Below, in pieces: positions 9,351 to 18,975 of a stretch of DNA of 64,000 nt (the first letter of the stretch is position 1; each line of letters begins with the position of its first letter). Position numbers and translations under genes: made by a program. The notes under the pieces were generated by a model. That model had not been told where the DNA came from, made no database searches, and was given only the letters and a program-made list of their open reading frames with translations. The stretch is from assembly GCA_905618925.1 (NCBI GenBank), contig CAJQTG010000003.1, forward strand, positions 62,001-126,000, read 5' to 3'. Source of the DNA: an uncultured Candidatus Thioglobus sp. (GTDB taxonomy: Bacteria; Pseudomonadota; Gammaproteobacteria; PS1; Pseudothioglobaceae).

Positions 9351-9816
9351 GACAAGCCTTATTAAACTTCTTTAAACGCCAGTAATTATAGGGCCAAGGG
9401 GCTAAAAAACCAACTAGAAGCATTAAAGGGATTGCATAAAAATTTAGACCTAAAACGCCGCCTGTAAATACCAGGTCTGTAAACTCCATCGCGATCTCCA
9501 TCATCAGCATTGAAATAAAAGACATTCCAAGTGCCGTTTTTAAGGCGTTAGCAAAATCAAAACCTGTCCTTATAAGAATTATCGTTTCCAAGATAACACT
9601 TGTTATTAAGCCGTTAATGAGGGGCAGCGCTGCAAATAGGTACCAAACAGTACTATAAAGAACCAGGTCACTCGTAATTCCAGAGAAACTGTAATAGGCT
9701 AGTGTCGCAAATTCACCAGTAGCGCAGCCAATGAGGCACCACTTGGTATTATTAGCACTTTTAGACCATGTATGCTTACATGCCCAAAATCCATCATCAA
9801 TCTTATCTAAAAACAT
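9346..9816 (-). CDS. DUF4396-like inner-membrane protein
   Basis: A 156-aa protein with about four hydrophobic segments. An N-terminal soluble part leads to LIGCATGEF, resembling the GC-x-x-G-E signature at the start of DUF4396 proteins. The C-terminal half (NALKTALGMSFISMLMMEIAM) matches the family's conserved ALRTALGMSFxSM-type helix. No function is established. It is the last gene of the isc transcript, 21 bases after fdx, in the place where iscX sits in enterobacteria. A link to Fe-S or metal handling is therefore possible but unproven. The domain assignment is from memory of the motif. Confidence 0.65.
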   Translation of the reverse strand: MFLDKIDDGFWACKHTWSKSANNTKWCLIGCATGEFATLAYYSFSGITSDLVLYSTVWYLFAALPLINGLITSVILETIILIRTGFDFANALKTALGMSFISMLMMEIAMEFTDLVFTGGVLGLNFYAIPLMLLVGFLAPWPYNYWRLKKFNKACH

Positions 9817-9837
9817 AATTTGCCTCTGTATTAAAGT

Positions 9838-10176
9838 TTAGTGATTCTCTGACACCTGATTAATGGTGTATCTTGGTATCTCAATTACCAAATCCTCTTC
9901 TGAGACAATAGCCTGACAAGATAGCCTTGAATCAGGATCAAGGCCCCAAGCTTTATCTAGCAGGTCATCTTCTATTTCATCAGACTCTTCAATTGAGTCA
10001 AAACCCTCTCGAACGTATATATGACATGTTGTGCAGGCGTTAGACATTTCACATGCGTGCTCAATTTCAATGCCATTATCAAGCAAAGCTCTGCAGACAC
10101 TTGTTCCAGTATTTGTTTCTATAACAATACCCTCTGGGCAGAATTCTTCATTTGGCAGGATAATTAATTGAGGCAT
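9838..10176 (-). CDS. fdx: ISC system [2Fe-2S] ferredoxin
   Basis: An adrenodoxin-type [2Fe-2S] ferredoxin that donates electrons during cluster assembly on IscU. The ligands are Cys42, Cys48, Cys51 (CEMSNACTTC) and Cys87 (LSCQA), the same numbers as in E. coli Fdx. The length of 112 aa is typical. It follows hscA by 18 bases at the end of the isc operon. The acidic patch ESDEIEDD is in the usual partner-binding region. Confidence 0.97.
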   Translation of the reverse strand: MPQLIILPNEEFCPEGIVIETNTGTSVCRALLDNGIEIEHACEMSNACTTCHIYVREGFDSIEESDEIEDDLLDKAWGLDPDSRLSCQAIVSEEDLVIEIPRYTINQVSENH

Positions 10177-10194
10177 AGTGTTATTTTATAGTTA

Positions 10195-12039
10195 TTAGTT
10201 AAATTCATCAATTTTATGGCCTTGCATAGCGCTCATTATTGACTTGTTCATTCTCATCTCAACAAATTTTGAGCTAACCTTTTCAAGGTCTAGGGTTGCA
10301 TTTTTTATGAGAGCTACATCATCAGACTCTATTATTGATGATAAATACTCTCGTGAGTGAAGTATACTTTTGAGCATCACTTCATCTAAAAGAGTTTTAT
10401 CAGCCTCTAAAGCTGAATCAATTGCCTCTATTGTTCTAGTTGCATCTACTTTCTGTTCTTGAAGCTGTCTTAAGATAATATCTTCTTGCGCAAATACAAC
10501 TGAATCTTTAAGCATCTTCTCCATATCTGAGTCACTAAGACCAAATGAAGGCTTAATAACTATTTTAGATTTAACGCCAGAAGTCTCTTCTTTTGCTGAA
10601 ACTGACAAAAGTCCATCCGCATCGACTTGAAATTCAACTAGAATGCGAGCTCTTCCCGCAACCATTGGAGGAATTCCTTTTAATTCGAATCGTCCAAGAG
10701 ATCTACAATCTTTTGTAAGCTCTCGCTCTCCTTGAAATACGTGAATACTCATGCCAGTCTGGCCATCTTTGTAAGTCGTAAACTCTTGAGCCCTAGTAAT
10801 TGGTATTGTCGTATTTCTATGAATCACCTTCTCCACCAGTCCGCCCATAGTCTCAAGACCTAAAGAAAGAGGCAGAACGTCTAGTAATAATACGTCGTCT
10901 CTGCTTTTATTGCCGACCAATATGTTTGCCTGAATTGCAGCGCCTTTAGCGACAACCTCATCAGGATTAATAGAGCACAAAACTGGTTTATCAAAAATCT
11001 CTCCAACTCGCTCTCTAACTGAGCTCATTCGAGTGGAACCACCAACCATAATAACCTCTTTAACGTCTGATATATTAACGTCAGCATCTCTTAAAGCTCT
11101 CTTTGTTAAAAGTAATGTTCTTTTAATTAAAGCATCACTCATAGTATCAAATTGAGATTTAGTAATCTTGTATGAAAGCCCTTCAATAGAAAATTCAGCA
11201 TCTTCTTCAGTTGAAAATGCTTCTTTTGCTAATTTTGAAAGTTTTCTAATTGTTTGAATTTGCAAAGCAGATAAATTAGTAAGATTGAGTGACTGAACAC
11301 AATCTTCAAAAATTAAGTTATCAAAATCATCGCCGCCTAAACTTGAGTCACCACCAGTAGAAAGGACCTCGAAGACGCCTTTAGTAAAATTTAGTATTGA
11401 TATATCAAACGTACCGCCGCCTAAATCATAAACTGCATGAACACCCTCTTCTCCTGACTCTAAACCATAAGCAATTGCAGCAGCTGTTGGCTCGTTAAGA
11501 AGTCTTAAGACATTTATTCCAGCAAGTTTGGCGGAGTCCTTTGTAGACTGCCTCTGCGCATCGTTAAAATAAGCAGGAACAGTAATTACCGCACCTTTTA
11601 ACTCTCCTCCAAGGGCTCGCTCTGCACGCAGCTTTAAAGTAGAAAGTATTTTTGCGGAAATTTCAACTGCAGAGAGACTGCCAATAGCTGTCTTAAATAA
11701 AATATTGCCTTTATATTCTTCAAAATCATAAGGTAAATTTTTAATTTCCTTTACTTCACTATAACTAGTTCCCATAAAGCGCTTAATCGATAAAATTGTG
11801 TTTGTCGGGTCTTGTGTTACCAAATCAAGAGCATCATGCCCAACTAGAGGCTCTTTAGAGCCACAATAAACAACAGACGGAAGAATAGCCCTACCATCTT
11901 GATCTAAAACCAGTTTTGTCTCACCACTCATTACGCTAGCTACAAGTGAGTTTGTTGTCCCTAAATCAATACCACACGCTAAATTATGATGGTGAGGGGC
12001 AGTTGATTGGCCAGGCTCTGAAATTTGTAATAACGCCAT
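10195..12039 (-). CDS. hscA: Fe-S assembly Hsp70 chaperone HscA
   Basis: A specialised Hsp70 that, with HscB, binds the LPPVK motif of IscU and drives cluster release. The N-terminal ATPase domain has GIDLGTTNS near residue 23 and [14 protein letters not shown] beta-sandwich peptide-binding domain and a helical lid complete its 614 aa (E. coli 616). It lies 11 bases after hscB. The short N-terminus before the ATPase domain ([11 protein letters not shown]) is HscA-like rather than DnaK-like. Confidence 0.97.
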   Translation of the reverse strand: MALLQISEPGQSTAPHHHNLACGIDLGTTNSLVASVMSGETKLVLDQDGRAILPSVVYCGSKEPLVGHDALDLVTQDPTNTILSIKRFMGTSYSEVKEIKNLPYDFEEYKGNILFKTAIGSLSAVEISAKILSTLKLRAERALGGELKGAVITVPAYFNDAQRQSTKDSAKLAGINVLRLLNEPTAAAIAYGLESGEEGVHAVYDLGGGTFDISILNFTKGVFEVLSTGGDSSLGGDDFDNLIFEDCVQSLNLTNLSALQIQTIRKLSKLAKEAFSTEEDAEFSIEGLSYKITKSQFDTMSDALIKRTLLLTKRALRDADVNISDVKEVIMVGGSTRMSSVRERVGEIFDKPVLCSINPDEVVAKGAAIQANILVGNKSRDDVLLLDVLPLSLGLETMGGLVEKVIHRNTTIPITRAQEFTTYKDGQTGMSIHVFQGERELTKDCRSLGRFELKGIPPMVAGRARILVEFQVDADGLLSVSAKEETSGVKSKIVIKPSFGLSDSDMEKMLKDSVVFAQEDIILRQLQEQKVDATRTIEAIDSALEADKTLLDEVMLKSILHSREYLSSIIESDDVALIKNATLDLEKVSSKFVEMRMNKSIMSAMQGHKIDEFN

Positions 12040-12050
12040 AAACTAAATCC

Positions 12051-12566
12051 TTAGAGCAGTTCGTCCATTAATTTATTAGCTTCTTTATAGAGCTGATCAT
12101 AAAACTTCAATTCTCTTACATTCATTTTGATGTCCATAAGATCACTTTTCAGTTTAAAACCCTTATAAATTGATTCAGTATTCTCTTCAATATGAAGGTC
12201 AACCCTCTCCAAAAAACTTTCTAAACCAAGGCTATCTCGATCTTCTTTAATCACTTCAAGCTTTTCACGTAAGTCAATTTGAGAAATCAAAAAATCATGA
12301 TTCATTGTAGTGTCTCTCTCGTCAAATGGATCTAATCCTTCAATCTTTAGTAGATAGCTTGCACGGTTTAAAGGTGTTTTAAGGGATGAGAATGCTGTAT
12401 TTAAAAGCGATGTGTTCTGCAGAGCCTGAATTTTTTCAGACTCACTTTTTGTCACATATTTATCCGGGTGAAACCTAGATATTTCTTTTCGATAAGAGGT
12501 TTTGAGCTGATCATCATCAATAAAGAATGACGTTTCAAGATCAAATAACTCAAAATAATTTTGCAT
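12051..12566 (-). CDS. hscB: Fe-S assembly J-protein HscB
   Basis: The co-chaperone that delivers IscU to HscA and stimulates its ATPase. It has an N-terminal J-domain with HPD at residues 33-35 (RFHPDKYV) and a C-terminal helical domain that binds IscU, 171 aa in total (E. coli 171). It starts 33 bases after iscA and is followed 11 bases later by hscA. Confidence 0.96.
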   Translation of the reverse strand: MQNYFELFDLETSFFIDDDQLKTSYRKEISRFHPDKYVTKSESEKIQALQNTSLLNTAFSSLKTPLNRASYLLKIEGLDPFDERDTTMNHDFLISQIDLREKLEVIKEDRDSLGLESFLERVDLHIEENTESIYKGFKLKSDLMDIKMNVRELKFYDQLYKEANKLMDELL

Positions 12567-12599
12567 TAGGGATTTACCTTGAGAGCTAACGAAATCGAA

Positions 12600-12923
12600 T
12601 CAAACAGTAAAGGACTCACCACAACCACATTCAGCTTTCGAATTTGGATTGTTGAACTCAAAGCCTTCGTTTAGTCCTTCTTTTTGATAGTCAACTTCAG
12701 TACCATCAATATAAATTAAACTTTTAGCATCAACGATGACTTTAACGCCCTTGTCATCAAATAGAGTGTCGTCTTCATTAACAGCATCAACAAACTCCAT
12801 ATTGTAACCAAGACCAGAGCAGCCTGTAGTTTGAACAGAGAGTCTTACGCCAACACCTGTACCTCGATTAGCTAGGTAATCACTCATTCTCTCTGCCGCT
12901 TTTTCAGTTAACGTTATTGCCAT
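12600..12923 (-). CDS. iscA: A-type Fe-S carrier IscA
   Basis: A 107-aa A-type carrier that accepts clusters or iron and passes them to apoproteins. The three conserved cysteines are Cys35 (TTGCSGLGY) and Cys99/Cys101 in the terminal CGCGESF, at the E. coli IscA positions. It lies five bases after iscU, so the two are translationally close. Confidence 0.97.
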   Translation of the reverse strand: MAITLTEKAAERMSDYLANRGTGVGVRLSVQTTGCSGLGYNMEFVDAVNEDDTLFDDKGVKVIVDAKSLIYIDGTEVDYQKEGLNEGFEFNNPNSKAECGCGESFTV

Positions 12924-12928
12924 AATTA

Positions 12929-13336
12929 TTAGCTAGCTTTACTCTTTAGATTATTAATTGCAGCTTTGCTCTTTAGATCATTAATTGCCGCTTTTATAGC
13001 ATCTTCAGCTAATACCGAACAATGAATTTTCACAGGAGGTAGCTCTAACTCTTCTACAATTTCAGTATTCTTAATCTCAGCTGCTTCATCTAATGTTTTT
13101 CCTTTAACCCATTCTGTTAAGAGAGATGATGATGCTATTGCCGAGCCACATCCATAAGTTTTGAATTTTGCTTCTTCGATTACGCCTTCATCATTTATTT
13201 GAATTTGTAATCTCATTACGTCACCACAAGCAGGCGCTCCAACCATTCCCGTGCCTACATTAGGTGCATCTTTATCTAAAACCCCTACATTACGTGGGTT
13301 TTCATAGTGATCCATTACTTTTTTACCATATGCCAT
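12929..13336 (-). CDS. iscU: Fe-S scaffold IscU with duplicated C-terminal tail
   Basis: The scaffold on which IscS, Fdx and HscAB build and release [2Fe-2S] clusters. The ligands Cys37, Cys63 and Cys106 and Asp39 sit at the standard positions, and LPPVKIHC contains the HscA recognition motif. At 135 aa it is slightly longer than E. coli IscU (128). The extra length comes from a tandem 9-residue duplication at the very C-terminus (AAINDLKSK then AAINNLKSK), encoded by two adjacent 27-bp copies. The tail forms the last helix, so the duplication probably extends it without touching the active site. It lies 71 bases downstream of iscS. Confidence 0.97.
   Translation of the reverse strand: MAYGKKVMDHYENPRNVGVLDKDAPNVGTGMVGAPACGDVMRLQIQINDEGVIEEAKFKTYGCGSAIASSSLLTEWVKGKTLDEAAEIKNTEIVEELELPPVKIHCSVLAEDAIKAAINDLKSKAAINNLKSKAS
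12938..12991 (-). repeat. Tandem 27-bp repeat inside the 3' end of iscU
   Basis: Two head-to-tail 27-bp copies (12938-12964 and 12965-12991) match at 24 of 27 positions and keep the reading frame, giving AAIN(D/N)LKSK twice. Two of the three differences are silent, which suggests the duplication is tolerated and not brand new. Confidence 0.9.
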
Positions 13337-13407
13337 AAATTACTCCGAATTTAACTTTTATTTTACTCTAAACCGCTATATTTTATTGATTTAAACGCTT
13401 AGTATGC

Positions 13408-14622
13408 TTAGTGCGCAGCCCACTCTACCGTACTTAGATCAACTCCATCTTTAAACATATCCCATAAAGGCGACAAATCTCTTAATTTTTGAACTTTTTC
13501 ACGTACTAGTGTAATTGCATCGTCAACATCTTTTTCAGTTGTATAACGTCCAACACTGAAACGAATAGAGCTGTGTGCAAGTTCATCAGTAAGCCCTAGA
13601 GCGCGAAGAACATAAGAAGGCTCAAGGCTAGATGAAGTGCAAGCTGATCCAGAAGAAACCGCCACATCAGAAATCGCCATCATTAGAGATTCACCTTCAA
13701 CGTAATTAAAACTAATATTCAAATTTCCTGAGATTCTCTGTTCTAGGTCTCCATTAACAACAACCTCCTCCATATCAGAAAATCCAGCAAGAAGTCTATC
13801 ACGAAGCTTTTGAACTCTTATACCTTCATCTTTCATTTCAGCTTTAGCAATTGCAAAAGCCTCACCAATACCAACAATTTGATGCGTAGCTAAAGTGCCA
13901 GACCTCATTCCACGTTCATGACCGCCACCATGCATCTGAGCTTCAAGTCTAACTCTTGGTTTACGAGACACATAAAGCGCACCCATTCCCTTTGGCCCGT
14001 ATATCTTATGCGCTGAAAAGCTCATTAAATCAACTGGAAGTGATTCTAAATTTATCTCTAACTTACCAACTGATTGTGCTGCATCAACATGAAAAAATAC
14101 CTTGTTTTCTCTGCAAATATCACCAATAGCTTGTAAATCTTGAATGACACCAATCTCATTATTAACATGCATAATTGAAGCTAGAATTGTATCCTCTCTT
14201 ATAGTTTTTTTGAAAACGTCCATATCTAATAAACCATTCGGCAATGGGTCTAAGTAAGTTACTTCAAAACCTTCTCTTTCCAGTTGACGGCAAGTATCTA
14301 AGACCGCTTTATGCTCAGTTTTTAAAGTAATAATATGCTTACCACGCTTTTCATAAAAGTGCGCAATACCTTTAATAGCTAAATTATTTGACTCAGTTGC
14401 CCCTGAGGTCCAGACGATCTCTCTTGGGTCAGCCCCTACTAAATCTGCCACTTGTGAGCGCGCCTCATCGACTGCTTTTTCAGCTTGCCATCCATAATAA
14501 TGTGAGCGCGAAGCCGCATTCCCAAAGTCACCTTCCATTGTTAAATATTTAGCCATTTTTTTAGCAACACGTTGATCTACTGGTGTAGTAGATGAATAGT
14601 CCATATAAGTTGGAGTTAGCAT
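13408..14622 (-). CDS. iscS: Cysteine desulfurase IscS
   Basis: A PLP enzyme that takes sulfur from cysteine as a persulfide for Fe-S clusters and tRNA thiolation. The PLP lysine is in [11 protein letters not shown] and the mobile-loop persulfide cysteine is in SSGSACTSS. At 404 aa it equals E. coli IscS, and the typical C-terminus ([13 protein letters not shown]) is present. It follows iscR by 19 bases and precedes iscU by 71 bases. Confidence 0.98.
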   Translation of the reverse strand: MLTPTYMDYSSTTPVDQRVAKKMAKYLTMEGDFGNAASRSHYYGWQAEKAVDEARSQVADLVGADPREIVWTSGATESNNLAIKGIAHFYEKRGKHIITLKTEHKAVLDTCRQLEREGFEVTYLDPLPNGLLDMDVFKKTIREDTILASIMHVNNEIGVIQDLQAIGDICRENKVFFHVDAAQSVGKLEINLESLPVDLMSFSAHKIYGPKGMGALYVSRKPRVRLEAQMHGGGHERGMRSGTLATHQIVGIGEAFAIAKAEMKDEGIRVQKLRDRLLAGFSDMEEVVVNGDLEQRISGNLNISFNYVEGESLMMAISDVAVSSGSACTSSSLEPSYVLRALGLTDELAHSSIRFSVGRYTTEKDVDDAITLVREKVQKLRDLSPLWDMFKDGVDLSTVEWAAH

Positions 14623-14641
14623 TATTTATATTCCTTAATTA

Positions 14642-15070
14642 TTAATATAATTGTATATCTTGATTAATCTTATAATCATCGATGACCTGTTGAAGATTCC
14701 TCGTACTCAGAAACCCTCTTATTTGATCACTCACCTCACACCACAAATGATGTGACAAACACTGCTTACCCCTTAAGCAATCTTTTGAGCCATGACAGCG
14801 ACGTAAATCTATGTTCTCATCAACGGCTTCAATAATTTGTGTAAGAGTAACATCAACAGCGTTAACATTCAAAAGATAACCGCCTCCTGGACCTCTAACA
14901 CTTTTAACCAAAGATGCTTTTCTTAGCTTTGCAAAAAGCTGTTCTAAATAAGAAAGTGAGATGTTTTGCCTTTGAGAAATCATATCTAAAGTGACGGGTT
15001 TAGCCGACTCATTTGATGCAAGATCAAGCATTGCAGTTACTGCATATCTTCCTTTAGTGGTTAGTTGCAT
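14642..15070 (-). CDS. iscR: Fe-S-sensing regulator IscR
   Basis: An Rrf2-family winged-helix regulator that represses isc as the [2Fe-2S] form and controls other genes in the apo form. Cluster ligands Cys92, Cys98 and Cys104 (C-x5-C-x5-C) and His107 are at exactly the E. coli IscR positions, and the N-terminal MQLTTKGRYAVTAMLDLA is canonical. The length is 142 aa. It heads the isc operon and is preceded by a strong promoter overlapping an IscR-type site, so autoregulation is expected. Confidence 0.97.
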   Translation of the reverse strand: MQLTTKGRYAVTAMLDLASNESAKPVTLDMISQRQNISLSYLEQLFAKLRKASLVKSVRGPGGGYLLNVNAVDVTLTQIIEAVDENIDLRRCHGSKDCLRGKQCLSHHLWCEVSDQIRGFLSTRNLQQVIDDYKINQDIQLY

Positions 15071-15101
15071 AACATTTTTGGTTAATTAAAAATTCAAGGA
15101 A

Positions 15102-15135
15102 ATTATACTAGTAACCTAGGAAAATAGTCAAGTAT
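15102..15135 (-). promoter_or_regulatory. isc operon promoter with overlapping IscR type-1-like site
   Basis: On the minus strand TTGACT (15126-15131) and TATAAT (15102-15107) are 18 bases apart, a near-consensus sigma-70 promoter 31 bases upstream of iscR. The stretch at 15111-15135 starts ATACTTGAC and ends CCTAGGTTAC, resembling the type-1 IscR half-sites (ATAGTTGAC...CTCGGG) over the -35 region, as in the E. coli iscR promoter. Confidence 0.75.
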
Positions 15136-15169
15136 TAAATTCACTCAACAATTACTTATTTTCAACAAT

Positions 15170-15841
15170 TTACGAGTCTTCTTTTTTAGGCCCAGAATCA
15201 ATAGGAAGATTGGCTATTTTCTTATCAATTTCTGCCAAGCGCTCAATAATAGAATCTACAGCTTGAATAGTAGGATCATTTGAGCGACCACTTGAACTTG
15301 CTGCATAAGAGTCAAATGTATCACTCTCACTAGCCTTCTTTATAACTACGCGACCTGGAATACCAACAACAGTGTCATTATCATCAACAGACCTAACTAC
15401 AACCGAGTTAGAGCCAACACGAACATTATGTCCGAGCGTAATTGGACCTAAAATTTTTGCCCCAGCACCTATAACTACGCCATCTTTAAGAGTAGGATGG
15501 CGTTTCTCTTTATCCCAAGAGGTGCCGCCAAGCGTAACTCCGTGATACATCATACAATCATCACCAATCTCAGCAGTCTCACCTATAACAACGCCCATAC
15601 CGTGATCGATAAAAAAACGCCTCCCAATAACTGCACCAGGATGGATTTCAATCCCAGTAACCCAGCGAGCAAAAGTAGAAATAAAGCGTGCAAGCCAGAA
15701 GAGCTTATAGCCCCACAATAAATGGGTTAATCGATAGATAATTACAGCCTGCACCCCTGAGTAACAGGTAAGTATTTCAAATACATTTCTTGCAGCTGGG
15801 TCACGATCAAATACGCTTCTTACGTCTTCAAAAATTCTCAT
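15170..15841 (-). CDS. cysE: Serine O-acetyltransferase (short, EpsC/CysE2 type)
   Basis: Transfers acetyl from acetyl-CoA to serine, making O-acetylserine for cysteine synthesis. The left-handed beta-helix is built from hexapeptide repeats, with the catalytic region [17 protein letters not shown] and [19 protein letters not shown]. At 223 aa it lacks the long N-terminal domain of enterobacterial CysE (273 aa) and matches the CysE2/EpsC form that precedes iscR in Azotobacter-like operons. Its place just upstream of iscR links cysteine supply to the sulfur donor IscS. About 100 bases with a promoter separate the two. Confidence 0.93.
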   Translation of the reverse strand: MRIFEDVRSVFDRDPAARNVFEILTCYSGVQAVIIYRLTHLLWGYKLFWLARFISTFARWVTGIEIHPGAVIGRRFFIDHGMGVVIGETAEIGDDCMMYHGVTLGGTSWDKEKRHPTLKDGVVIGAGAKILGPITLGHNVRVGSNSVVVRSVDDNDTVVGIPGRVVIKKASESDTFDSYAASSSGRSNDPTIQAVDSIIERLAEIDKKIANLPIDSGPKKEDS

Positions 15842-15915
15842 AGAGGAATTATACCATTATTGATAATGACAAGATTTATGTGGCAATAAAATAACAACTA
15901 TTAAAATTGAGGTAA

Positions 15916-16758
15916 TCAACCGTATGAATGTGTCGATTTAAATCTTTTATAACTCCACATATATTGCTCTGGCATCTTTCTGATTAAAGCCTCAATACTG
16001 AAGTTCATAGATGCAACCTGTTCATCTAAAGTATCTCCATTTAGGTTAAGATCTACAGGCTCCAGATTTAATTCATAACCCTTGCCTTTAGGTAGTCTTT
16101 TGGCCCAAAAAATCAACACTTGCACATCATTCTTTCTTGCAATTTTTGCCAGTAGAGTCATTGTATTAGCCTGTTTATTGAAAAAAGGAGACATAATACC
16201 ACCCTCTAGTCCTGGGTCTTGATCTGGCAACATTCCAACAAGCTCACTATTTTTTAATGCGCGCTGAATCTTTAGAATGCCAGATTTATCGGCACTGGCC
16301 ATAGTCAGATTGCCTTTATTTCTGCGTTTAAATAAATAATCATTTTGTTTTTGACTTCTTAATGGCTTATACATAAATGTTACTTTTCTTGTATTAGCAA
16401 GGACCCTGCCAGTTAATTCCCAGCAACCAATATGGGGCACTAGTAAAATAGTTTTTTTAGAATTATCTAAATAATGTGCACCATTAAAATCAGAAACATA
16501 GTTAGTATTTTTCGAAAAGCTTTGATTCCAAATTAAACCAGATTCGGTTAAATTTTTGCCAGTATGAATTAATGCATTTTTTACAAGAGATTCTCGGTCT
16601 TTGCTTGAAAGTTCAGGGAAACAAATTTCAATATTTTGAGCTGAAATTTTTTTTGCTTCTGATCCTAAAATATAAAGTAGTTTTCCTATTAACGCACCAA
16701 ATATATGATTAATCTTTAGAGGCAAAATAGAGCATAAAGATAAAAATAGGCGAATCAT
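15916..16758 (-). CDS. LpxL/HtrB-family lipid A acyltransferase
   Basis: An inner-membrane lysophospholipid-acyltransferase-like enzyme that adds a secondary acyl chain to lipid A precursors. The HX4E catalytic motif appears as HIGCWE, and an N-terminal hydrophobic anchor (about residues 3-30) and the later LPDQDPG match the family. The length is 280 aa (LpxL about 306). It starts two bases after the stop of the TolC-like gene, indicating co-translation. Whether it acts as LpxL or LpxM cannot be decided. Confidence 0.86.
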   Translation of the reverse strand: MIRLFLSLCSILPLKINHIFGALIGKLLYILGSEAKKISAQNIEICFPELSSKDRESLVKNALIHTGKNLTESGLIWNQSFSKNTNYVSDFNGAHYLDNSKKTILLVPHIGCWELTGRVLANTRKVTFMYKPLRSQKQNDYLFKRRNKGNLTMASADKSGILKIQRALKNSELVGMLPDQDPGLEGGIMSPFFNKQANTMTLLAKIARKNDVQVLIFWAKRLPKGKGYELNLEPVDLNLNGDTLDEQVASMNFSIEALIRKMPEQYMWSYKRFKSTHSYG

Positions 16759-16760
16759 TT

Positions 16761-18137
16761 TTATTTATATAATTGATCAATTGCTGCTTTGTAATCAATA
16801 ACTATTTTTTGATAAGTACCAGCTGCTTGGAGATAAGTAAGGTTTGCTAGGTTAGCATTTCTTTTTGCTGCAATTACTAGTGACTTTTGACCACGAGCCT
16901 CACCAAACTTAATCTGTTCCTCAATAACCATTTCTTCAGCTAAAGAGCCCTGCTCTAAGTAAAGAACAACAAGTTCAGACAATAAGTCAACTTGCGCAAG
17001 TAAGTAGTTAATTTGCTGAACATTTGTAATCTCAGCTTCTTTCTTTTTAGCATCCACATTATCAATACTGATTTCAGTACGCTCAACATCTATTAGCTCT
17101 TTTCTAGAGCCTAATGGGTAAGAGATATCAACACCAATATTCCAAGAGTAATCTCTATTACCAAAACTACCAAAATATTTATCATTTTCACCCAACGAAG
17201 ATAAACCTAGATTTAAATTAACACTAGGCATGGTTTTATTTTCAAAGGTTATTAGTTGTCTTTGAAATCTAGCCTTATCAAAATCAAACTTTTGTATTAA
17301 TCTCGAATCTTTAACAAAAGAACGCGGGTCAATTTTAGTTAAATTATGAACTTCAAATAAATCAAGGTCCACAATCATGTCTGACTCCTTAGAGCCTATT
17401 AGATTTGCAAGCTCTCTTCTCTCAATAATCAATTCTTTACTAGATTGAAGCAATTGTTGTTTAGCTTTAACATAAGAGTCTTTTTGCTGGATTAAGACTG
17501 ACTTATCAATTAGCGAGTTTTCATATTTTTCTTCATCCAGATCTAATTGCTGCTTTGATAAATTAAGTGAAATTTTATGGTTTTTTACAACTTCTTGTTT
17601 GAGCGCCAAATCTATAAATTTAGAAAGCTTAGATGCCAGATACGTCTCAGCCTGCTCTTCTAGACTTATTTGCTTTGCCATTAAATCTAAGGAGGCTAAG
17701 TCGCTAGCAAGACGGTCATTCAAACCATCTTTATTTTGTAGAAGAGGACGGGCATAATCAAACGCTAAGAGATTTGCGTGGGAGGCATTACTGTCTTTAT
17801 CATTTCGAGTTAAAGAGTGCTTTAAATTAACACTTGCGCCTGAGTTTTCTACTTTTCTATTTGCAGAAACCTCATATTTAGTTGAGTACAAGTTTTTATA
17901 TGCTCTTGAAGCAGAATCCTCTCCACCTGTAAATGTTTCACTAGCGCCAGCTTTTATTTTCCAGTCCGAGTAAGTTAAAGATGATTTTTGATCAAGTAGA
18001 CTTGTTTTCTCAGATAGAGATAGCTGAATAAAATAAGGGTGCGTTTCTACTAACTTTTCGCTAAATTCAGTTAGGGTAATTGCATTTGCATTTAGTGATA
18101 TAAGTAAAAATACCGAAAGAATGGCTCTCTTTAACAT
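16761..18137 (-). CDS. TolC-family outer-membrane efflux protein
   Basis: A 458-aa protein with a clear signal peptide (MLKRAILSVFLLISLNANA) followed by the long alpha-helical repeats of TolC-like outer-membrane channels. The coiled-coil regions around residues 150-250 and 360-450 and the beta-strand segment NLGLSSLGENDKYFG fit an OEP domain pair. It would form the outer-membrane duct of a tripartite export system, but no membrane-fusion or pump partner lies beside it. A good ribosome binding site (GGGGATAAG) precedes the ATG. About 117 AT-rich bases separate it from aroK. Confidence 0.85.
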   Translation of the reverse strand: MLKRAILSVFLLISLNANAITLTEFSEKLVETHPYFIQLSLSEKTSLLDQKSSLTYSDWKIKAGASETFTGGEDSASRAYKNLYSTKYEVSANRKVENSGASVNLKHSLTRNDKDSNASHANLLAFDYARPLLQNKDGLNDRLASDLASLDLMAKQISLEEQAETYLASKLSKFIDLALKQEVVKNHKISLNLSKQQLDLDEEKYENSLIDKSVLIQQKDSYVKAKQQLLQSSKELIIERRELANLIGSKESDMIVDLDLFEVHNLTKIDPRSFVKDSRLIQKFDFDKARFQRQLITFENKTMPSVNLNLGLSSLGENDKYFGSFGNRDYSWNIGVDISYPLGSRKELIDVERTEISIDNVDAKKKEAEITNVQQINYLLAQVDLLSELVVLYLEQGSLAEEMVIEEQIKFGEARGQKSLVIAAKRNANLANLTYLQAAGTYQKIVIDYKAAIDQLYK

Positions 18138-18254
18138 CTTATCCCCTTTGATTGTTTAGAACAATTAACATGTAAAAAACTACATTTTAGAGCATCAAAT
18201 AAATATTTTAGTGAAGTTTTGATGAATTTTAAGAAAAAATAAAAAATATAAAGC

Positions 18255-18770
18255 CTATAGCGCTTCAATAATTTCATCGATTACTTCGTTAAGTTTTTTT
18301 CCATTAGTATTAATATTGAGAGAAGCCACCTCTTTATATAATGAATCTCTAGCTTCTAAAATACTAGTAATCGTTTTTCTACGATTGTTACTTTTTTCAA
18401 GCAGAGGTCTAGTTTTTGACTTTGCAGTCCTTCTAAGGATTTGATCAACCGATGACAAAAGGTAAATTACCGAGCCTGATTTCATAATTAGTTCACGATT
18501 TTCCTCAAGTGTTACAGCGCCTCCTCCAGTAGCTAAAACAATATTAGGCATATTGCATAATTTTTTTAATATATCAGATTCTCGAGTCCTAAAACCTTTT
18601 TCACCTTCGACATCAAATATGTGATCGATACTTACGCCTGTTGTATCAATAATTTCATGGTCTGAGTCAAAAAAATCTAGATTTAAACTTTCTGATAAAC
18701 GCCTACCAATAGTTGTCTTGCCTGAACCCATTGGGCCAACTAGAATGATATTGTTAATTTTTGACTGCAT
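18255..18770 (-). CDS. aroK: Shikimate kinase
   Basis: Phosphorylates shikimate at the 3-hydroxyl in the aromatic amino acid pathway. Walker A is GPMGSGKTTIGRRL near residue 12, the shikimate-binding SDHEIIDTTG follows, and GGGAVT and KTRPLL carry the core loop and lid residues. The length is 171 aa (AroK 173). It follows the small zinc-finger gene by 16 bases. AroB, the usual neighbour, is not next to it. Confidence 0.95.
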   Translation of the reverse strand: MQSKINNIILVGPMGSGKTTIGRRLSESLNLDFFDSDHEIIDTTGVSIDHIFDVEGEKGFRTRESDILKKLCNMPNIVLATGGGAVTLEENRELIMKSGSVIYLLSSVDQILRRTAKSKTRPLLEKSNNRRKTITSILEARDSLYKEVASLNINTNGKKLNEVIDEIIEAL

Positions 18771-18786
18771 CTGTTAGGGCAAAAAG

Positions 18787-18975
18787 TTATTTATCCAATT
18801 TATAATTAGCACCACAATAAGGACATTTTGATTCTCCTTCATCAGAAAATGAAAGAAATACTTTAGGATGCATATTCCATGTCTTCACTCCCTTTGGCGG
18901 ACAATGAAAAGGAATTTGACTTTTTGAGACTAAAGTAAAAGTGCATTCAGGATGATTTGATTGACTCAAGAACAT
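18787..18975 (-). CDS. Zinc-finger CHCC-type small protein
   Basis: A 62-aa protein with the zf-CHCC arrangement: Cys near residue 11, the NMHPKVFLSF histidine, and the closing CPYCGANY pair. The fold resembles the zinc-binding NDUFS6/complex I accessory family, but the role of the stand-alone bacterial form is unknown. It overlaps the 3' end of ilvE by 10 bases and is followed by aroK, so it is translated within that operon. Bacterial ilvE-zf-CHCC pairs are common. Confidence 0.88.
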   Translation of the reverse strand: MFLSQSNHPECTFTLVSKSQIPFHCPPKGVKTWNMHPKVFLSFSDEGESKCPYCGANYKLDK

